Shown here: positions 45,001 through 58,600 of the stretch, piece after piece | Numbering within the stretch: position 1 is the first letter of the stretch | Layout of the letters: every line of letters starts with the position of its first letter | NCBI GenBank assembly: GCA_014155875.1 | Contig: JACEFZ010001343.1 | Coordinates: forward strand, 124,001-188,000 | Reading direction: 5' to 3' | DNA length: 64,000 nt | Source: Cepaea nemoralis | Taxonomy: Eukaryota; Mollusca; Gastropoda; Stylommatophora; Helicidae | Made by a program: the position numbers and the translations under genes | Notes under the pieces: generated by a model | What the model was told of the DNA's origin: nothing | The model's database searches: none | The model's input: the letters and a program-made list of their open reading frames with translations, nothing else

Positions 45001-45832
45001 GAGTTACCACTGTCTCCAGTTATGTGTCATGCTACCTTCTGTAGCATGTACCCTCCATGCTACCATCAAGAGCATGTTCATTTCCCACATTATGTTAATC
45101 AGAAGATGTTCTGGAAATGATATTTTTGACACAAATCCTCTAGATACGTTTGGAAATGATATTTGTGACACAATTCCTCAAGATATGTTTGGAATCAGTT
45201 ATCACAAAAGAACAGAAAAGTAAATTTTCTAACAAACTCATTTGGTGAAAATATTTTATCTTGCGAAACATGAGTTTCAACAACTAGGAACATACCTAAT
45301 GACTTGTGATACTCAAAATTGCATACCCCAATTGTATATTCCGTGGAAGTCAAGAAGAAACCACTATATTTATTGTTCAAGGATAGATGCATGAGTAGTC
45401 ACCAAGCTAAATTTGTCGTGGAATGACATGTGGTGGGTAGGAAGTATCCCTTATTAAAGAAGTAAGACATTGCCTTCCTTCCATTAGTCTACAGACATCT
45501 TTACACAAAGGTGAGACCCATTTAGTCTCCAAAACCATGCAAGCAGATAGCAGACTGAACTTGAAAGCAGCCGACAGGTAGTTGGTGATGGTCTAAAGTT
45601 CACAATGGAAGGCAGTGTATAGAGACAATGGCTGTGGTCACTGCCGAGAAGGAAAGCAATGCCAGACTAAAAAAATCTACAGCAGTGAACAAAATTGTCA
45701 AGTATGGCTTATGCCCTCCATTATTGTTCTTACTAAGCCACTGTGAGGTTTAATCAGACCAACACATTTTGGTTCCTAAAACAATGGTGATATTTATAAG
45801 CCAGTTATCTTTAATGTTCATATCTTGTAGAA
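45001..45832. other. Nothing recognised; a short 44-bp direct repeat
   Basis: GGAAATGATATTTTTGACAC and GGAAATGATATTTGTGACAC at about 45113 and 45153 form a small tandem pair. The rest shows no feature. Confidence 0.5.
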
Positions 45833-46752
45833 TTTCAGTATTTGTCATCCTCTTGATACACTACTCCAAGAATGTCAGTATTTGTCATTCTCTTGATACA
45901 CTACTCCCAGAATGTCAGTATTTGACATCCTCTTGATACACTACTCCCAGAATGTCAGTATTTGTCATTCTCTTGATACACTACTCCCAGAATGTCAGTA
46001 TTTGTCATCCTCTTGATAAACTACTCCCAGAATGTCAGTATTTGTCATTCTCTTGATACACTACTCCCAGAATGTCAGTATTTGTCATCCTCTTGATACA
46101 CTACTCCCAGAATGTCAGTATTTGTCATCCTCTTGATACACTACTCCCAGAATGTCAGTATTTGTCATCCTCTTGATACACTACTCCCAGAATGTCAGTA
46201 TTTGTCATCCTCTTGATACACTACTCCAAGAATGTCAGTATTTGTCATTCTCTTGATATACTACTCCAAGAATGTCAGTATTTGTCATCCTCTTGATACA
46301 CTACTCCAAGAATGACAGTATTTGTCATCCTCTTGATACACTACTCCAAGAATGTCAGTATTTGTCATCCTCTTGATACACTACTCCAAGAATGTCAGTA
46401 TTTGTCATCCTCTTGATACACTACTCCAAGAATGTCAGTATTTGTCATCCTCTTGATACACTACTCCAAGAATGTCAGTATTTGTCACCTTCTTGATACA
46501 CTACTCCAAGAATGTCAGTATTTGTCATTCTCTTGATATACTACTCCAAGAATGTCAGTATTTGTCATTCTCTTGATATACTACTCCAAGAATGTCAGTA
46601 TTTGTCACCCTCTTGATACACTACTCCAAGAATGTCAGTATTTGTCATCCTCTTGATGCACTACTCCAAGAATGTCAGTATTTGTCATCCTCTTGATACA
46701 CTACTCCAAGAATGTCAGTATTTGTCATCCTCTTGATGCACTACTCCAGGAA
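45833..46752. repeat. 40-bp minisatellite
   Basis: About 23 units of AATGTCAGTATTTGTCATCC plus TCTTGATACACTACTCCMAG. The left third uses CCCAG and the right two thirds CCAAG, so variants are regionally homogenised. An unexpanded relative is at 1690-1792. Confidence 0.95.
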
Positions 46753-47159
46753 TTGTCCGGTAACATTCAAATTCAGAAGTCCTGATTTTTTTTTCTCCAC
46801 CGACTGCGAAACAATCTATGACTCATATCCATGCATATATTCGGAAGCTGCACATATTATATAAACCGTTGGTTGTGGGTAGGTGTATTTTATTTATAAA
46901 TCTGCCAGGCCAGTGGTCAAGACAGCCTGAAAACAGATGACCTGGAGATAGCACTATTGGCCTCTGAACTAACAGTATAAAACTACGACCATTTGCCTCT
47001 TAGCTAAGAGTATACTGTACAACTATCTCCGTCTGTTCTGCAGTATAAAACTATCTCGGCATTTGGGAATCATAAATAAGGGTAGAAAAATGTGACACCG
47101 TTGGGGATATGTATTTCATCAGTGACTCAACATGAACAAACTAATCATGAATGACTCAA
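46753..47159. other. Flank of 40-bp array; nothing coding
   Basis: The first 50 bp belong to the interspersed repeat also present at 1745-1790. Confidence 0.4.
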
Positions 47160-47575
47160 TATATATGCACTAATCATGAACATGTACACATGACTCCCTG
47201 GTGATTCCACATGTACACATGACCTCACTGGTGACTCATGTACACACTACTCATGAGTGATTCAACATGTACACATGACCTCACTGGTGACTCATGTACA
47301 CACTACTCATGAGTGATTCAACATGTACACATGACCTCACTGGTGACTCATGTACACATGACTCCCTGGTGATTCCACATGTACACATGACCTCACTGGT
47401 GACTCATGTACACACTACTCATGAGTGATTCAACATGTACACATGACCTCACTGGTGACTCATGTACACACTACTCATGAGTGATTCAACATGTACACAT
47501 GACCTCACTGGTGATTCCACATGTACACATGACCTCACTGGTGACTCATGTACACACTACTCATGAGTGACACAA
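47160..47575. repeat. 56-bp minisatellite, second type
   Basis: Units of CATGTACACATGACCTCACT, GGTGACTCATGTACACACTA and CTCATGAGTGATTCAA, with partial units (ACTCCCTGGTGATTCCA) interspersed. About seven units. Confidence 0.92.
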
Positions 47576-47929
47576 CCAACATGTACCACTTAACAGCAGT
47601 GAATATTGTAAAGACAAAACTATCAACAGTGACTGCAATTAAATATATAACATTCAACAGTAATTACTGAAAACAAGAACATTCAATAGTGGCTCACTGT
47701 ACATGCAAAATAATCACCAATACTTCTGTACTTTGGATTTGTTTGCTACATGCCTTCCTTCTCTCTCTGTATGAATTAACAAATCAAGATCCTTGCAGTT
47801 GGGACTTTCCTACACATGCTCTGCCCCCTCCTTCAATATCCAACAGAAAGTGCATGTGCTTAGAATACCAGAAGAGGGAGAGCATCACACAAAACACCAA
47901 CTCCTTAGCTCCTGTGAGGACCAGCAGGA

Positions 47930-48540
47930 ATGTAGACTCAGGACTGGGGAGATACCATGCTGGCACATGAGGCAGGGGTTCACCAGGACGAATGTAGACA
48001 CAGGACATTGGAGATATCATGCTGGCACATGAGGCAGGGGTTCACCAGGACGAATGTAGACACAGGACATTGGAGATATCATGCTGGAACATGAGGCAGG
48101 GGTTCACCAGGACGAATGTAGACACAGGACATTGGAGATACCATGCTGGCATATGAGGCAGGGGTTCACCAGGACGAATGTAGACACAGGACACTGGAGA
48201 TACCATCCTGGCACATGAGGCAGGGATTCACCAGCATAAATGTAGACACAGGACGGTGGAGATACCATGCTGGCACATGAGGCAGGGATTCACCAGCATA
48301 AATGTAGACACAGGACGGTGGAGATACCATGCTGGCACATGAGGCAGGGATTCACCAGCATGAATGTAGACAGGACGGGGGAGATACCATGCTGGCACAT
48401 GAGGCAGGGATTCACCAGCATGAATGTAGACACAGGACGGGGGAGATACCATGCTGGCACATGAGGCAGGGATTCACCAGCATGAATGTAGACACAGGAC
48501 GGGGGAGATACCATGCTGGCACATGAGGCAGGAGAGCTGG
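47930..48540. repeat. 62-bp minisatellite
   Basis: About ten units with GTAGACACAGGACATTGGAG, ATACCATGCTGGCACATGAG and GCAGGGGTTCACCAGGACGA. The right half carries GATTCACCAGCATAAAT/GAAT variants. Its flank at 47800-47930 resembles 59215-59340. Confidence 0.93.
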
Positions 48541-48779
48541 CAAAAACAACAGAGAAATATTTTGGTGGACTGTGAAGAGAGTGATGTTCTGCAAAGGACC
48601 TGTGACATGATGATGTTGCCCAAATATGGAGATAGCACTGTATACTCAATATGCTGCAGTGTGTGGAAAGGGCTCCTACACTTTTTACTTATGGGACAGA
48701 AGGAGCTAGACTAACAATTCACACAGAATGAGTTCATGTAACAACTGTCTGTGACAGAAGAAAGTCGGGATGGTTGACC

Positions 48780-49205
48780 TTCTTTGAACTAACCAAAGAA
48801 CATATGGTGAGTAGCTTAGTACTGAAAGAGTTCAATTTAAGAAGAGTTTGGAAGCAAAGGGGATGTGGTTTCTGAGTCTAATGATGTGGGATGCCTTCGA
48901 CTGCCATAGTAACGATGAAGACTGCCTGGGGATAGCTAATGAAAGTTGAAAATTATTTGCAACTATAATAAAGAGACAAACATCATTCTTCAGTCATATA
49001 ATGAGAAGAGGCATTGGAAAGCATTGTGGCGACTGGAGAGATCAGTGGAAGCAGAGGCAGACCATGAGAAATGATGCTGGATAAAAAGATGATGGCTGGG
49101 GGGATATTATTAGCAGAGCTGATTCAAAGACCAGAGACTTATCTGTAAAGGGACATGAGCGCCTACGCCAGCTGGTAAGGCGTAAACATGATGATGATGT
49201 TTAGG
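48780..49205 (+). pseudogene. LINE family 3 fragment, heavily broken
   Basis: Nucleotide parallels to 8560-8955: GTTTGGAAGCAAAGGGGATG, CATATAATGAGAAGAGGCAT, then GCGCCTACGCCAGCTGG and an (ATG)n tail. No open frame left. Confidence 0.7.
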
Positions 49206-49849
49206 TGGATGATAAGCAGAAAAAGAACTGAATTCTGTCCAGTTATAAGTTTACAGGCTTGGGTGAATGGTAAGTAGACAAAGACAACTACGAAGAAGAA
49301 GCTTTACATAGCAAACACTTGTTGGCAAAAACTTTCTCATTCTTCTTCCCTGCTCATAAAACTTAATAATGATATAAGTGAACCAAAGACAATAACAACC
49401 TTTGCTAATGATATGGTAAAAATGAAATACATTTGGAATACACCTGAACTAAATATATAACAAATTATTCACATGAATCAAATAAAACATGTCCCAAAAC
49501 AGGACCTGTGATATGACAGAGTCATGACATTTTGTAAGGCCTGAGTGCACGGAGAAATAGGTGGTCAGTCTTCCTCCTCACTTAGCAAGGTGATGAGTCC
49601 TAGTCCGACCACCCTCATAACATTATCAGTGTAGGTCCCTATCAACTACGCTAATGTGTCTGCTAATATGAATAAGGAATATAGAAATAAGAAATGTTTC
49701 ATGTGTAAGGTTAATACTGTGGTTGGGATGTGACATGTTAGTCTTCAGAAATTATAGGTCACTTCATAATGAGGTGAGTTGGTCAGTTCCCTTCCTCACA
49801 ACCATTCCTTCTCACAATATTTTAACACTTACCTTGTATTCATTTTATG
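49206..49849. other. Nothing recognised
   Basis: Near 49540-49615 there is a short interspersed repeat (GGCCTGAGTGCACGGAGAAA) also found at 52583-52620. Confidence 0.4.
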
Positions 49850-49985
49850 AGGCCAGGCTGATCCCAGAGCTGCACTGGTTGGGAAAATGAATCTTGCCAT
49901 AGTTGATTTTTTAACTCAGGCCACTGTTTTGATAAGCAAACATTCTAATCACTTTGCCACTGTAGTTCTTAGGAGCTGCAGTAAT
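49850..49985 (-). repeat. SINE-like fragment (antisense)
   Basis: GGCCAGGCTGATCCCAGAGC parallels 38565-38590. The tRNA-like part reads on the minus strand. Confidence 0.5.
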
Positions 49986-49989
49986 GCAG

Positions 49990-50465
49990 TGGTTAGTACA
50001 CTTGTCTCCAAACTTTCATGATGTTTCAAGTGACCAACATATTTCAATTTTCTTTGTTTTATCGTCTTTAATAGCCAACCTTCTTCAATATTCAGCTCTT
50101 GCAGTATGGACGCATTTGTTCTTTTCTTTATCCATGATATTCTTAGCACTCGTCTATAACATTTATATTCAAATGCATTTATGCGCTGTTTAGTAAGTGT
50201 CCAGGTCTCACAGGCGCATGTTGCAATGGGAAAGATGCATGCTCTTAAAAATCTAATTTTTGTAGTTCTATCTTTCCCACTCCACGATTTATTCAGTTGT
50301 TTTAGTCTTTGAAGAGCAATAAATAATCATCTTTCAATTTCTTTCATTGTGTCGCCATTGTTGGTAATCAATGACCCAAGATATTCACAATTTTCCACCA
50401 CCTCCAATTTTTCCCCATTAACATATATTTCTTTCTCCACAGTAGTTTTATCTGTATGCATTATC
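49990..50465 (-). pseudogene. LINE family 1 fragment (antisense)
   Basis: The minus frames encode RTNASILQELNIEEGWLLKT, IKQRKLKYVGHLKHHESLE and, further in, EKEIYVNGEKLEVVENCEYL, GSLITNNGDTMKEIE. Close to the copy at 12000-12450 but truncated at both ends. Confidence 0.88.
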
Positions 50466-50499
50466 ACAGGTCCAAACAACCTAAAATGAGTACCAAAAA

Positions 50500-50620
50500 A
50501 TGGAGGAAGTAAGGTGTCCAGAATTATAATGACCGCATCAACCATCGAGTGCCGATTGGTCTATGCAAATGTGGGGTCATGCCCATATAGATTTCCCAAT
50601 GACCTGTGGAACGCTGGGAC
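50500..50620 (+). repeat. SINE-A 3' half fragment
   Basis: GTGTCCAGAATTATAATGAC, CATCGAGTGCCGATTGGTCT and ATGCAAATGTGGGGTCAT parallel the CTGATTGGTCTA part of SINE-A. Confidence 0.5.
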
Positions 50621-51200
50621 ATAAGCCTTGAATAGACACAGACATCCTCTCAGCAAGAGTGTCTGCACCTTGAATGAAAACATTTTGATCTTTCATAGTA
50701 AACTTCACTCTCCGAATGTTTCTGCTACTGATCCTGTGATATCTAAGCACCTGCCCATTGACCCTCTGTTAAACAGTGATGTCTGCATGTGTTTGTAAAT
50801 CACAACATTTTCCTGTACAATGTGTTGCATGTGTCTGACACTGAAGTTGTGTACACAGCCACATAATCCTAGGTTGTGAGCACAAAGACAATGATTTTAT
50901 AATGGAAAAAGACAGGGCACTATAAAGCGTTTCCTTCTTCTCCTGCTCTGTATACACTATTAAAGTATAAGTCCTCAACCATCTCACACCAGCCCATCCT
51001 TAACTGTTGCTATCACCTGCAGCCCTCTATGTCCTCTATTATTAACCTGTCTCTAGTTCTCTTCTCTTTGTGTTTTTTTCTCCCTTTATTTTGTTTGCCC
51101 TTAAAGGTTCCAATGAAAGGATGTCCTAGTTATACTATTCTCAGGTTTTCTGAATGTGTGTCCTATCCAGCACAGTAGACTTTTCTTCACCTCATGATTC
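50621..51200. other. Nothing recognised
   Basis: No supported feature. Confidence 0.4.
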
Positions 51201-51315
51201 ACTGGAATCTGGTTCTCTCCCTAGACTCCACAATGGTGATTCTGTCTGGTTCTCTCCTAGACTCAACAATGGTGATTCTGTCTGGTTTCTCCTAGACTCA
51301 ACAATGGTGATTATG
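51200..51315. repeat. Short tandem triplication of about 40 bp
   Basis: CTAGACTCMACAATGGTGAT plus TCTGTCTGGTTCTCTC, three copies with small differences. Confidence 0.8.
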
Positions 51316-51319
51316 CCAT

Positions 51320-53335
51320 ACCAAAAAGCCCTTCTACTCTGCACTGGCACCACTTCATGAATGTCTGTAGTTTATTAGTAAATATTTTAGATATTCTCCG
51401 TACTTCTTATCCATAGAGTAGTACCAGTTCAGTATTCTATGTTTGAAATGTTTGAGAGTATGTGACTTTCTCTAAGGGACATGATGAGTGTTTGGGTCTA
51501 TGTGACATTCTCTAAGGAACATGATAATTGTGTCAGGATCAGTGTTTACTCTCACCAAGACCACTCTTCATGACTATGCAGGACATCTTGAGTAGTGACT
51601 AGTCTGGCAATCGTAGGGTGTATCTACCAAGGTTTCTGCTGTGATGAAGTCTGCTCGGGATTCACATTTTACATACTACAAACAAGACTACAAGAGGGTC
51701 ATTACAGTTCTCCATGAAGACAAAAGACTATCAGCACCCAAGTTTTGTACTCACCACGTGAAAAGCTCAAGGGCATGATGGGAATAAGTGTGGTCTTTGC
51801 CCACCAGTCAAAAATTCTTGCAGCCATACAAGAGCTAACGGTTCAAACTCAAGGGCTTCGAAAACAATAATGCTCTAAACCTTTCTTGTTTATATTTTTT
51901 TTTTCTAAAAGGAGCCATAATGGTTATTACAACTGTCTGCCTAGGCAGTGAGTGATCAAGATTTCATCCCCAGCAGAAGCAGGATTATCTGTTCTGACCA
52001 GCACAGCTGTGAGGTCAATCCAGCCTCTTTACAATGGGTACAGACAATTTTCTGGGAAGGTAATGAGAAAGGAAACTGGCCACTCAACCTCATATGTTGT
52101 GGCCTAGATTATGTGAAGGCCTAACACCTCACATCCCAACGGCACTATCTTCTATGAGACTATTATCTTTAATTTGGAAAGAAAATCTACTAGATGTCTA
52201 CACAAATTTTATGATTTGTTTGATGATGCTTCTGTTTAAATGTAACGATTTCATCTAATGAATAACAACTCTCTTACTGTCTTTTGTTAACAAAATCACT
52301 TGCAACAATGTATTCCTTTAGTGAATTTAAACAAAGAAGCTGCAAACAATATGTTGCATGGTTTATTGCCTGGCATATTTTGCCACATGACGAGATGCAG
52401 CAAAATATACCAGGCTATAAATCAAACAACATATTGTGTGTAGCTTCTGTGTGTAAAATCATTTGCATTAGATACTAAACAAGTGATGACAATACCACCA
52501 CACTGAGAATACTCCACAAAAACAATAACAGGTTCGGTAACAGGAACCTGGTGTGGGCTTGTTAGAACTACCACTTGTTATAGGCCTGAGTGCACAGAGC
52601 AATAGGGGGCCAGTCCTTGTCTATGGCAGCTAGTGTTGATAGATGACACTCAACCATTGTCTAACCCCCACCCATGTCTTGTTAGCATAACATCTTAACC
52701 ATCACCCCAATAACCCCCACTAAAAAATGCACAAAATGAAATCAAACATAAAATACTTGTAAAGTCAGAACCAAGCAATGAAATGCTGTTGTCTGGTCTT
52801 TTCTGGGGTGTAAGTTTGGGGTGGGTGAGAGAGCAAAACAACAAAACAAATAGTTGATAGACTGTCACACAATTTCTGGTCCTACAGCTCAAATAACAAC
52901 ATTCTAACAAACCATTCTCCAGTGATAATACAGAGAGCAGTTCACAATTACTAACATTATTACGACAAAATATACAAACTTAGCAGCAACACCATACGTA
53001 ATAATGGAAGGCAATAAAACACAATTACCGAGAATATTCACACACAAAATGTAAAAAAAAATATATTACAACCAGCAATTTCATTTATCTCCCAGCAGTT
53101 CCTAGTTTTATAAACAAAATGTTTCATGAAGAAATGTATTCCCCTGGTAAAACTTGAACAAAGAAGACAAAGTCTCAATTTATTATTACTGAGATCTATC
53201 TGGCCAGGATATGTGCATGGAAAAGCTAGCAGAAATCAGCCAGAGAATAATTATTGAGATCTAGCTGGCCAGACTATGTGCATGGAAAAGCTAGCAGAAA
53301 TCAGCCACAGAATAATTACTGTAACCTATAAGAGA
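51320..53335. other. About 2 kb with no recognised gene
   Basis: Around 51580-51660 ACTAGTCTGGCAATCGTAGG resembles 63343-63400, and 52583-52640 repeats a short sequence seen at 49540. A near-duplicate 70-bp pair is at 53188-53320 (GAGATCTATCTGGCCAGGAT and GAGATCTAGCTGGCCAGACT). Confidence 0.45.
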
Positions 53336-53339
53336 GATC

Positions 53340-54165
53340 AGGAGCCACAGTGGTATAGTGGCTAGATGCTCGTCTGCTAGACCGATGGTCATAAGTTTGA
53401 ATCTGCATTGAGGCCCATTTTTTTCAATTGACCTGGGCTTCTGAGTCAACCCGGGCCAAAATGGCTACTGGGAAATGTCTTGGAAAGTAAAGGGGGCCGG
53501 TGTGATGTTGACCACATCACACACTGAATGCTGATTGGTCTATACATGTTGACCACATCACCCATTGAATGCTGATTGGTCTATACATGTTGCACATCAA
53601 CCACTGAATGCTGCATCAACCACTGAATGCTGATTGGTCTATACATGTTGCACATCAACCACTGAATGCTGATTGGTCTATACATGTTGACCACATCAAC
53701 CACTGAATGCTGATTGGTCTATACATGTTGACCACATCACCCACTGAATGCTGATTGGTCTATACATGTTGACCACATCACACACTGAATGCTGATTGGT
53801 CTATACATGTTGACCACATCACCCACTGAATGCTGATTGGTCTATACATGTTGACCACATCACACACTGAATGCTGATTGGTCTATACATGTTGACCACA
53901 TCAACTACTGAATGCTGATTGGTCTATACATGTTGACCACATCACCCACTGAATGCTGATTGGTCTATACATGTTGACCACATCACCCACTGAATGCTGA
54001 TTGGTCTATACATGTTGACCACATCAACCACTGAATGCTGATTGGTCTATACATGTTGACCACATCAACCACTGTTTGCTGATTGGTTTATATAAATATG
54101 AGCCTAGCTCCCTGTGTCCAATGAGGTTTAAGGCAAGTAAAAGGGTCCTTGACTTATTGTGATCT
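53340..54165 (+). repeat. SINE-A containing an internal 41-bp minisatellite (53505-54075)
   Basis: A full SINE-A head (GTGGTATAGTGGCTAGATGC as A box, AAGTTTGAATCTGCATTGAG as B box) and body lead into about 14 units of ATGCTGATTGGTCTATACAT plus GTTGACCACATCACCCACTGA. It then resumes the SINE-A 3' part (GGTTTATATAAATATGAGCC … AAAGGGTCCTTGACTTA). The unit is the same segment found once in other SINE-A copies (3225-3270). Confidence 0.88.
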
Positions 54166-54774
54166 GAAAATGTCTTACCAAGACCCATAATGGAAGGAAA
54201 GAATAGTATCACTTTAACCTACCATGCATGCCATAAGAGCCAGCCAAGGAAGGTTGGCCTGAGACTGGCTACCTCATCCTTAAAATCCAGTAACAAGTCT
54301 ACCAAGGGTTGGGCATGAGCTTGTTGTGGAACTATACTCCATTGGAAGATAATACGCACTGAGGGGGGGAAAAAAAGAAAGAGGTGTTTGCACATTTCGC
54401 TCCTTTCTGTACCTCAATCACCTGCTGACTGTGTCTTCTTTGTTCAAATATTTTGTAAATTCCACCCCTAAATGCAATTTTAACAGAATGCCACCAATAA
54501 GTTCATAAAACCAAATGAAAACAAATTTCTTGACACAGCAATTCATTTAAATGCCTATTTTGAGCTAGTAAAATATATTGTAAACAATGTAGCTTGAATG
54601 ATCAATTCATCACAGCCACACAATGTGAAGTTTAACATCATACAAACACGTCAACAGGGAGACATAAACACGTTCACAGTTTCAAGCTTGCTCCTGAAAA
54701 CTTCCTGGGGTAGTTACATGAAGCAGGAAATGTAGGCCACAGGAAACCTACCCCTGAAAATCTACAACAAGAAG
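54166..54774. other. Nothing recognised
   Basis: No supported feature. Confidence 0.4.
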
Positions 54775-55045
54775 TCAGCAAGACCGAATGGATAAGAGCA
54801 CTTGCTATTAAACTTCTGCTGTACTGATGGCAAAGTAGTGGGTTCAACCCTTACACCGGTCAACTGGACTAAAATGTTGACTTCTCGTCCTTGACTTGGG
54901 GACGTAAATTATAAGTACCTCAGAAGTCTGAGTGGGTTCGTCTGATGGCAAGGGACACTAGTAAAAGGGAAAGCTAATCCACATGCAAAAATCAGTCTAG
55001 TGTGGATTATGCTGGAGTTGAAAGCAAGCAAGCAGGGGAAAAAAA
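54775..55045 (+). repeat. SINE-B, full length reference copy
   Basis: Head CAAGACCGAATGGATAAGAG (A box, Ser/Leu tRNA-like), long variable-arm-like part, GTAGTGGGTTCAACCCTTAC (B box), body CCTTGACTTGGGGACGTAAA, GTACCTCAGAAGTCTGAGTG, GGCAAGGGACACTAGTAAAA and GGATTATGCTGGAGTTGAAA, A-rich end. Confidence 0.82.
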
Positions 55046-55314
55046 TCTATTACTGATGTCATTGCAGTATTAAGCCAATCATCGGCATGTTTGCCAGGAA
55101 GATTTGTAGGGCTGAATTATATAGGCAATCACATTCTGGTGTACATGCCAGGTTGGTTTGTACCTGCAACCTGAGCTATTCCAGGTTCTGAACCCAAACC
55201 TCCATACAGAAGAGACCACTATTCTACTCATTTGATGAACTGCTTCTCATCTCCTGACAACAGTACAATGTATGTACATTATGTCCTTGCTTTGCTTCGG
55301 GTCATTAACCTGTA

Positions 55315-55450
55315 TTATCGAGATGGGACTTGAGTTGACTTCTCGTTCAGAAGGCAATGGCAAACTACAAAACATAAAATTGCCCAGTATATCAACCTGG
55401 AGTTGATCATAACTATCCTAGAAATGACATGCAGCATTTTAAACTGGGTC
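55315..55450 (+). repeat. SINE-like fragment related to 140-250
   Basis: ACTTGAGTTGACTTCTCGTT, AGAAGGCAATGGCAAACTAC and GACATGCAGCATTTTAAACT parallel the start of the window. Confidence 0.6.
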
Positions 55451-55639
55451 AGGCATGAGCTGGGAAACTAGTAGAACCTGGACTCGGCCACAGAATATTC
55501 ACTATAAACTACAAGGCAGGTATTTTCACACATCCTACCTGCTACATTACCTTAATCACCAAAGCACAACTCCAAGATATACCCAGGAAAATGATAAACT
55601 ATGTTATTGTGACTCCAGTTTGTGTTTAAAGCAGCATTA

Positions 55640-58600
55640 CTTACATCAATGCACTGTTAGATACATCAATGCACTGTGTTAGATACATCAATGCACTGTG
55701 TTAGATACATCAATGCACTGTGTTAGATACATGTACAAATGCACTGTGTTAGATACATCAATGCACTGTGTTAGATACATCAATGCACTGTGTTAGATAC
55801 ATCAATGCACTGTGTTAGATACATCAATGCACTGTTAGATACATCAATGCACTGTTAGATACATCAATGCACTGTGTTAGATACATCAATGCACTGTGTT
55901 AGATACATCAATGCCTGTGTTAGATACATCAATGCACTGTGTTAGATACATGAATGCACTGTGTTAGATACATCAATGCACTGTGTTAGATACATCAATG
56001 CACTGTTAGATACATCAATGCACTGTGTTAGATACATCAATGCACTGTGTTAGATACATCAATGCACTGTGTTAGATACATCAATGCACTGTGTTAGATA
56101 CATCAATGCACTGTGTTAGATACATCAATGCACTGTTAGATACATCAATGCACTGTTAGATACATCAATGCACTGTGTTAGATACATCAATGCACTGTTA
56201 GATACATCAATGCACTGTGTTAGATACATCAATGCACTGTGTTAGATACATCAATGCACTGTGTTAGATACATCAATGCACTGTTAGATACATCAATGCA
56301 CTGTGTTAGATACATCAATGCACTGTGTTAGATACATCAATGCACTGTGTTAGATACATCAATGCACTGTGTTAGATACATCAATGCACTGTGTTAGATA
56401 CATGAATGCACTGTTAGATACATCAATGCACTGTAGATACATCAATGCACTGTGTTAGATACATCAATGCACTGTGTTAGATACATCAATGCACTGTGTT
56501 AGATACATCAATGCACTGTGTTAGATACATCAATGCACTGTGTTAGATACATCAATGCACTGTGTTAGATACATGAATGCACTGTGTTAGATACATCAAT
56601 GCACTGTTAGATACATCAATGCACTGTGTTAGATACATCAATGCACTGTGTTAGATACATCAATGCACTGTTAGATACATCAATGCACTGTGTTAGATAC
56701 ATCAATGCACTGTGTTAGATACATGAATGCACTGTGTTAGATACATCAATGCACTGTGTTAGATACATCAATGCACTGTTAGATACATCAATGCACTGTG
56801 TTAGATACATCAATGCACTGTGTTAGATACATCAATGCACTGTGTTAGATACATCAATGGACTGTGTTAGATACATCAATGCACTGTTAGATACATCAAT
56901 GCACTGTTAGATACATCAATGCACTGTTAGATACATCAATGCACTGTGTTAGATACATGAATGCACTGTGTTAGATACATCAATGCACTGTGTTAGATAC
57001 ATGAATGCACTGTGTTAGATACATGAATGCACTGTTAGATACATCAATGCACTGTGTTAGATACATGAATGCACTGTTAGATACATCAATGCACTGTGTT
57101 AGATACATGAATGCACTGTGTAGATACATGAATGCACTGTTAGATACATCAATGCACTGTGTTAGATACATGAATGCACTGTGTTAGATACATGAATGCA
57201 CTGTTAGATACATCAATGCACTGTGTTAGATACATGAATGCACTGTTAGATACATCAATGCACTGTGTTAGATACATGAATGCACTGTTTAGATACATCA
57301 ATGCACTGTGTTAGATACATGAATGCACTGTGTTAGATACATGAATGCACTGTTAGATACATCAATGCACTGTGTTAGATACATGAATGCACTGTGTTAG
57401 ATACATCAATGCACTGTTAGATACATCAATGCACTGTGTTAGATACATGAATGCACTGTTAGATACATCAATGCACTGTGTTAGATACATGAATGCACTG
57501 TGTTAGATACATGAATGCACTGTTAGATACATCAATGCACTGTGTTAGATACATGAATGCACTGTGTTAGATACATGAATGCACTGTTAGATACATCAAT
57601 GCACTGTGTTAGATACATGAATGCACTGTTAGATACATCAATGCACTGTTAGATACATCAATGCACTGTGTTAGATACATCAATGCACTGTGTTAGATAC
57701 ATCAATGCACTGTTAGATACATCAATGCACTGTGTTAGATACATCCAATGCACTGTGTTAGATACATCAATGCACTGTGTTAGATACATCAATGCACTGT
57801 GTTAGATACATGAATGCACTGTGTTAGATACATCAAATGCACTGTGTAGATACATCAATGCACTGTTAGATACATCAATGCACTGTGTTAGATACATCAA
57901 TGCACTGTGTTAGATACATCAATGCACTGTGTTAGATACATCAATGGACTGTGTTAGATACATCAATGCACTGTTAGATACATCAATGCACTGTTAGATA
58001 CATCAATGCACTGTTAGATACATCAATGCACTGTGTTAGATACATGAATGCACTGTGTTAGATACATCAATGCACTGTGTTAGATACATCAATGCACTGT
58101 TAGATACATCAATGCACTGTGTTAGATACATCAATGCACTGTGTTAGATACATCAATGCACTGTGTTAGATACATCAATGCACTGTTAGATACATCAATG
58201 CACTGTGTTAGATACATCAATGCACTGTTAGATACATCAATGCACTGTGTTAGATACATCAATGCACTGTGTTAGATACATCAATGCACTGTTAGATACA
58301 TCAATGCACTGTTAGATACATCAATGCACTGTTAGATACATCAATGCACTGTGTTAGATACATCAATGCACTGTGTTAGATACATCAATGCACTGTGTTA
58401 GATACATCAATGCACTGTGTTAGATACATCAATGCACTGTGTTAGATACATCAATGCACTGTGTTAGATACATCAATGCACTGTGTTAGATACATCAATG
58501 CACTGTGTTAGATACATCAATGCACTGTTAGATACATCAATGCACTGTGTTAGATACATCAATGCACTGTGTTAGATACATCAATGCACTGTGTTAGATA

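Noticed and set aside
44548..48540. CRISPR-like look of regular repeats
   Set aside because: Repeats are directly abutting without unique spacers, and the sequence is clearly eukaryotic.
47689..48714. Cys/His-rich frames resembling small secreted or zinc-binding proteins
   Set aside because: They are readings of the 62-bp minisatellite (CWHMRQGF and similar recurring in shifted frames).
53345..53420. tRNA gene at the SINE-A head
   Set aside because: A and B box text is degenerate, no cloverleaf with a proper acceptor stem is seen, and the same head recurs in other SINE copies.
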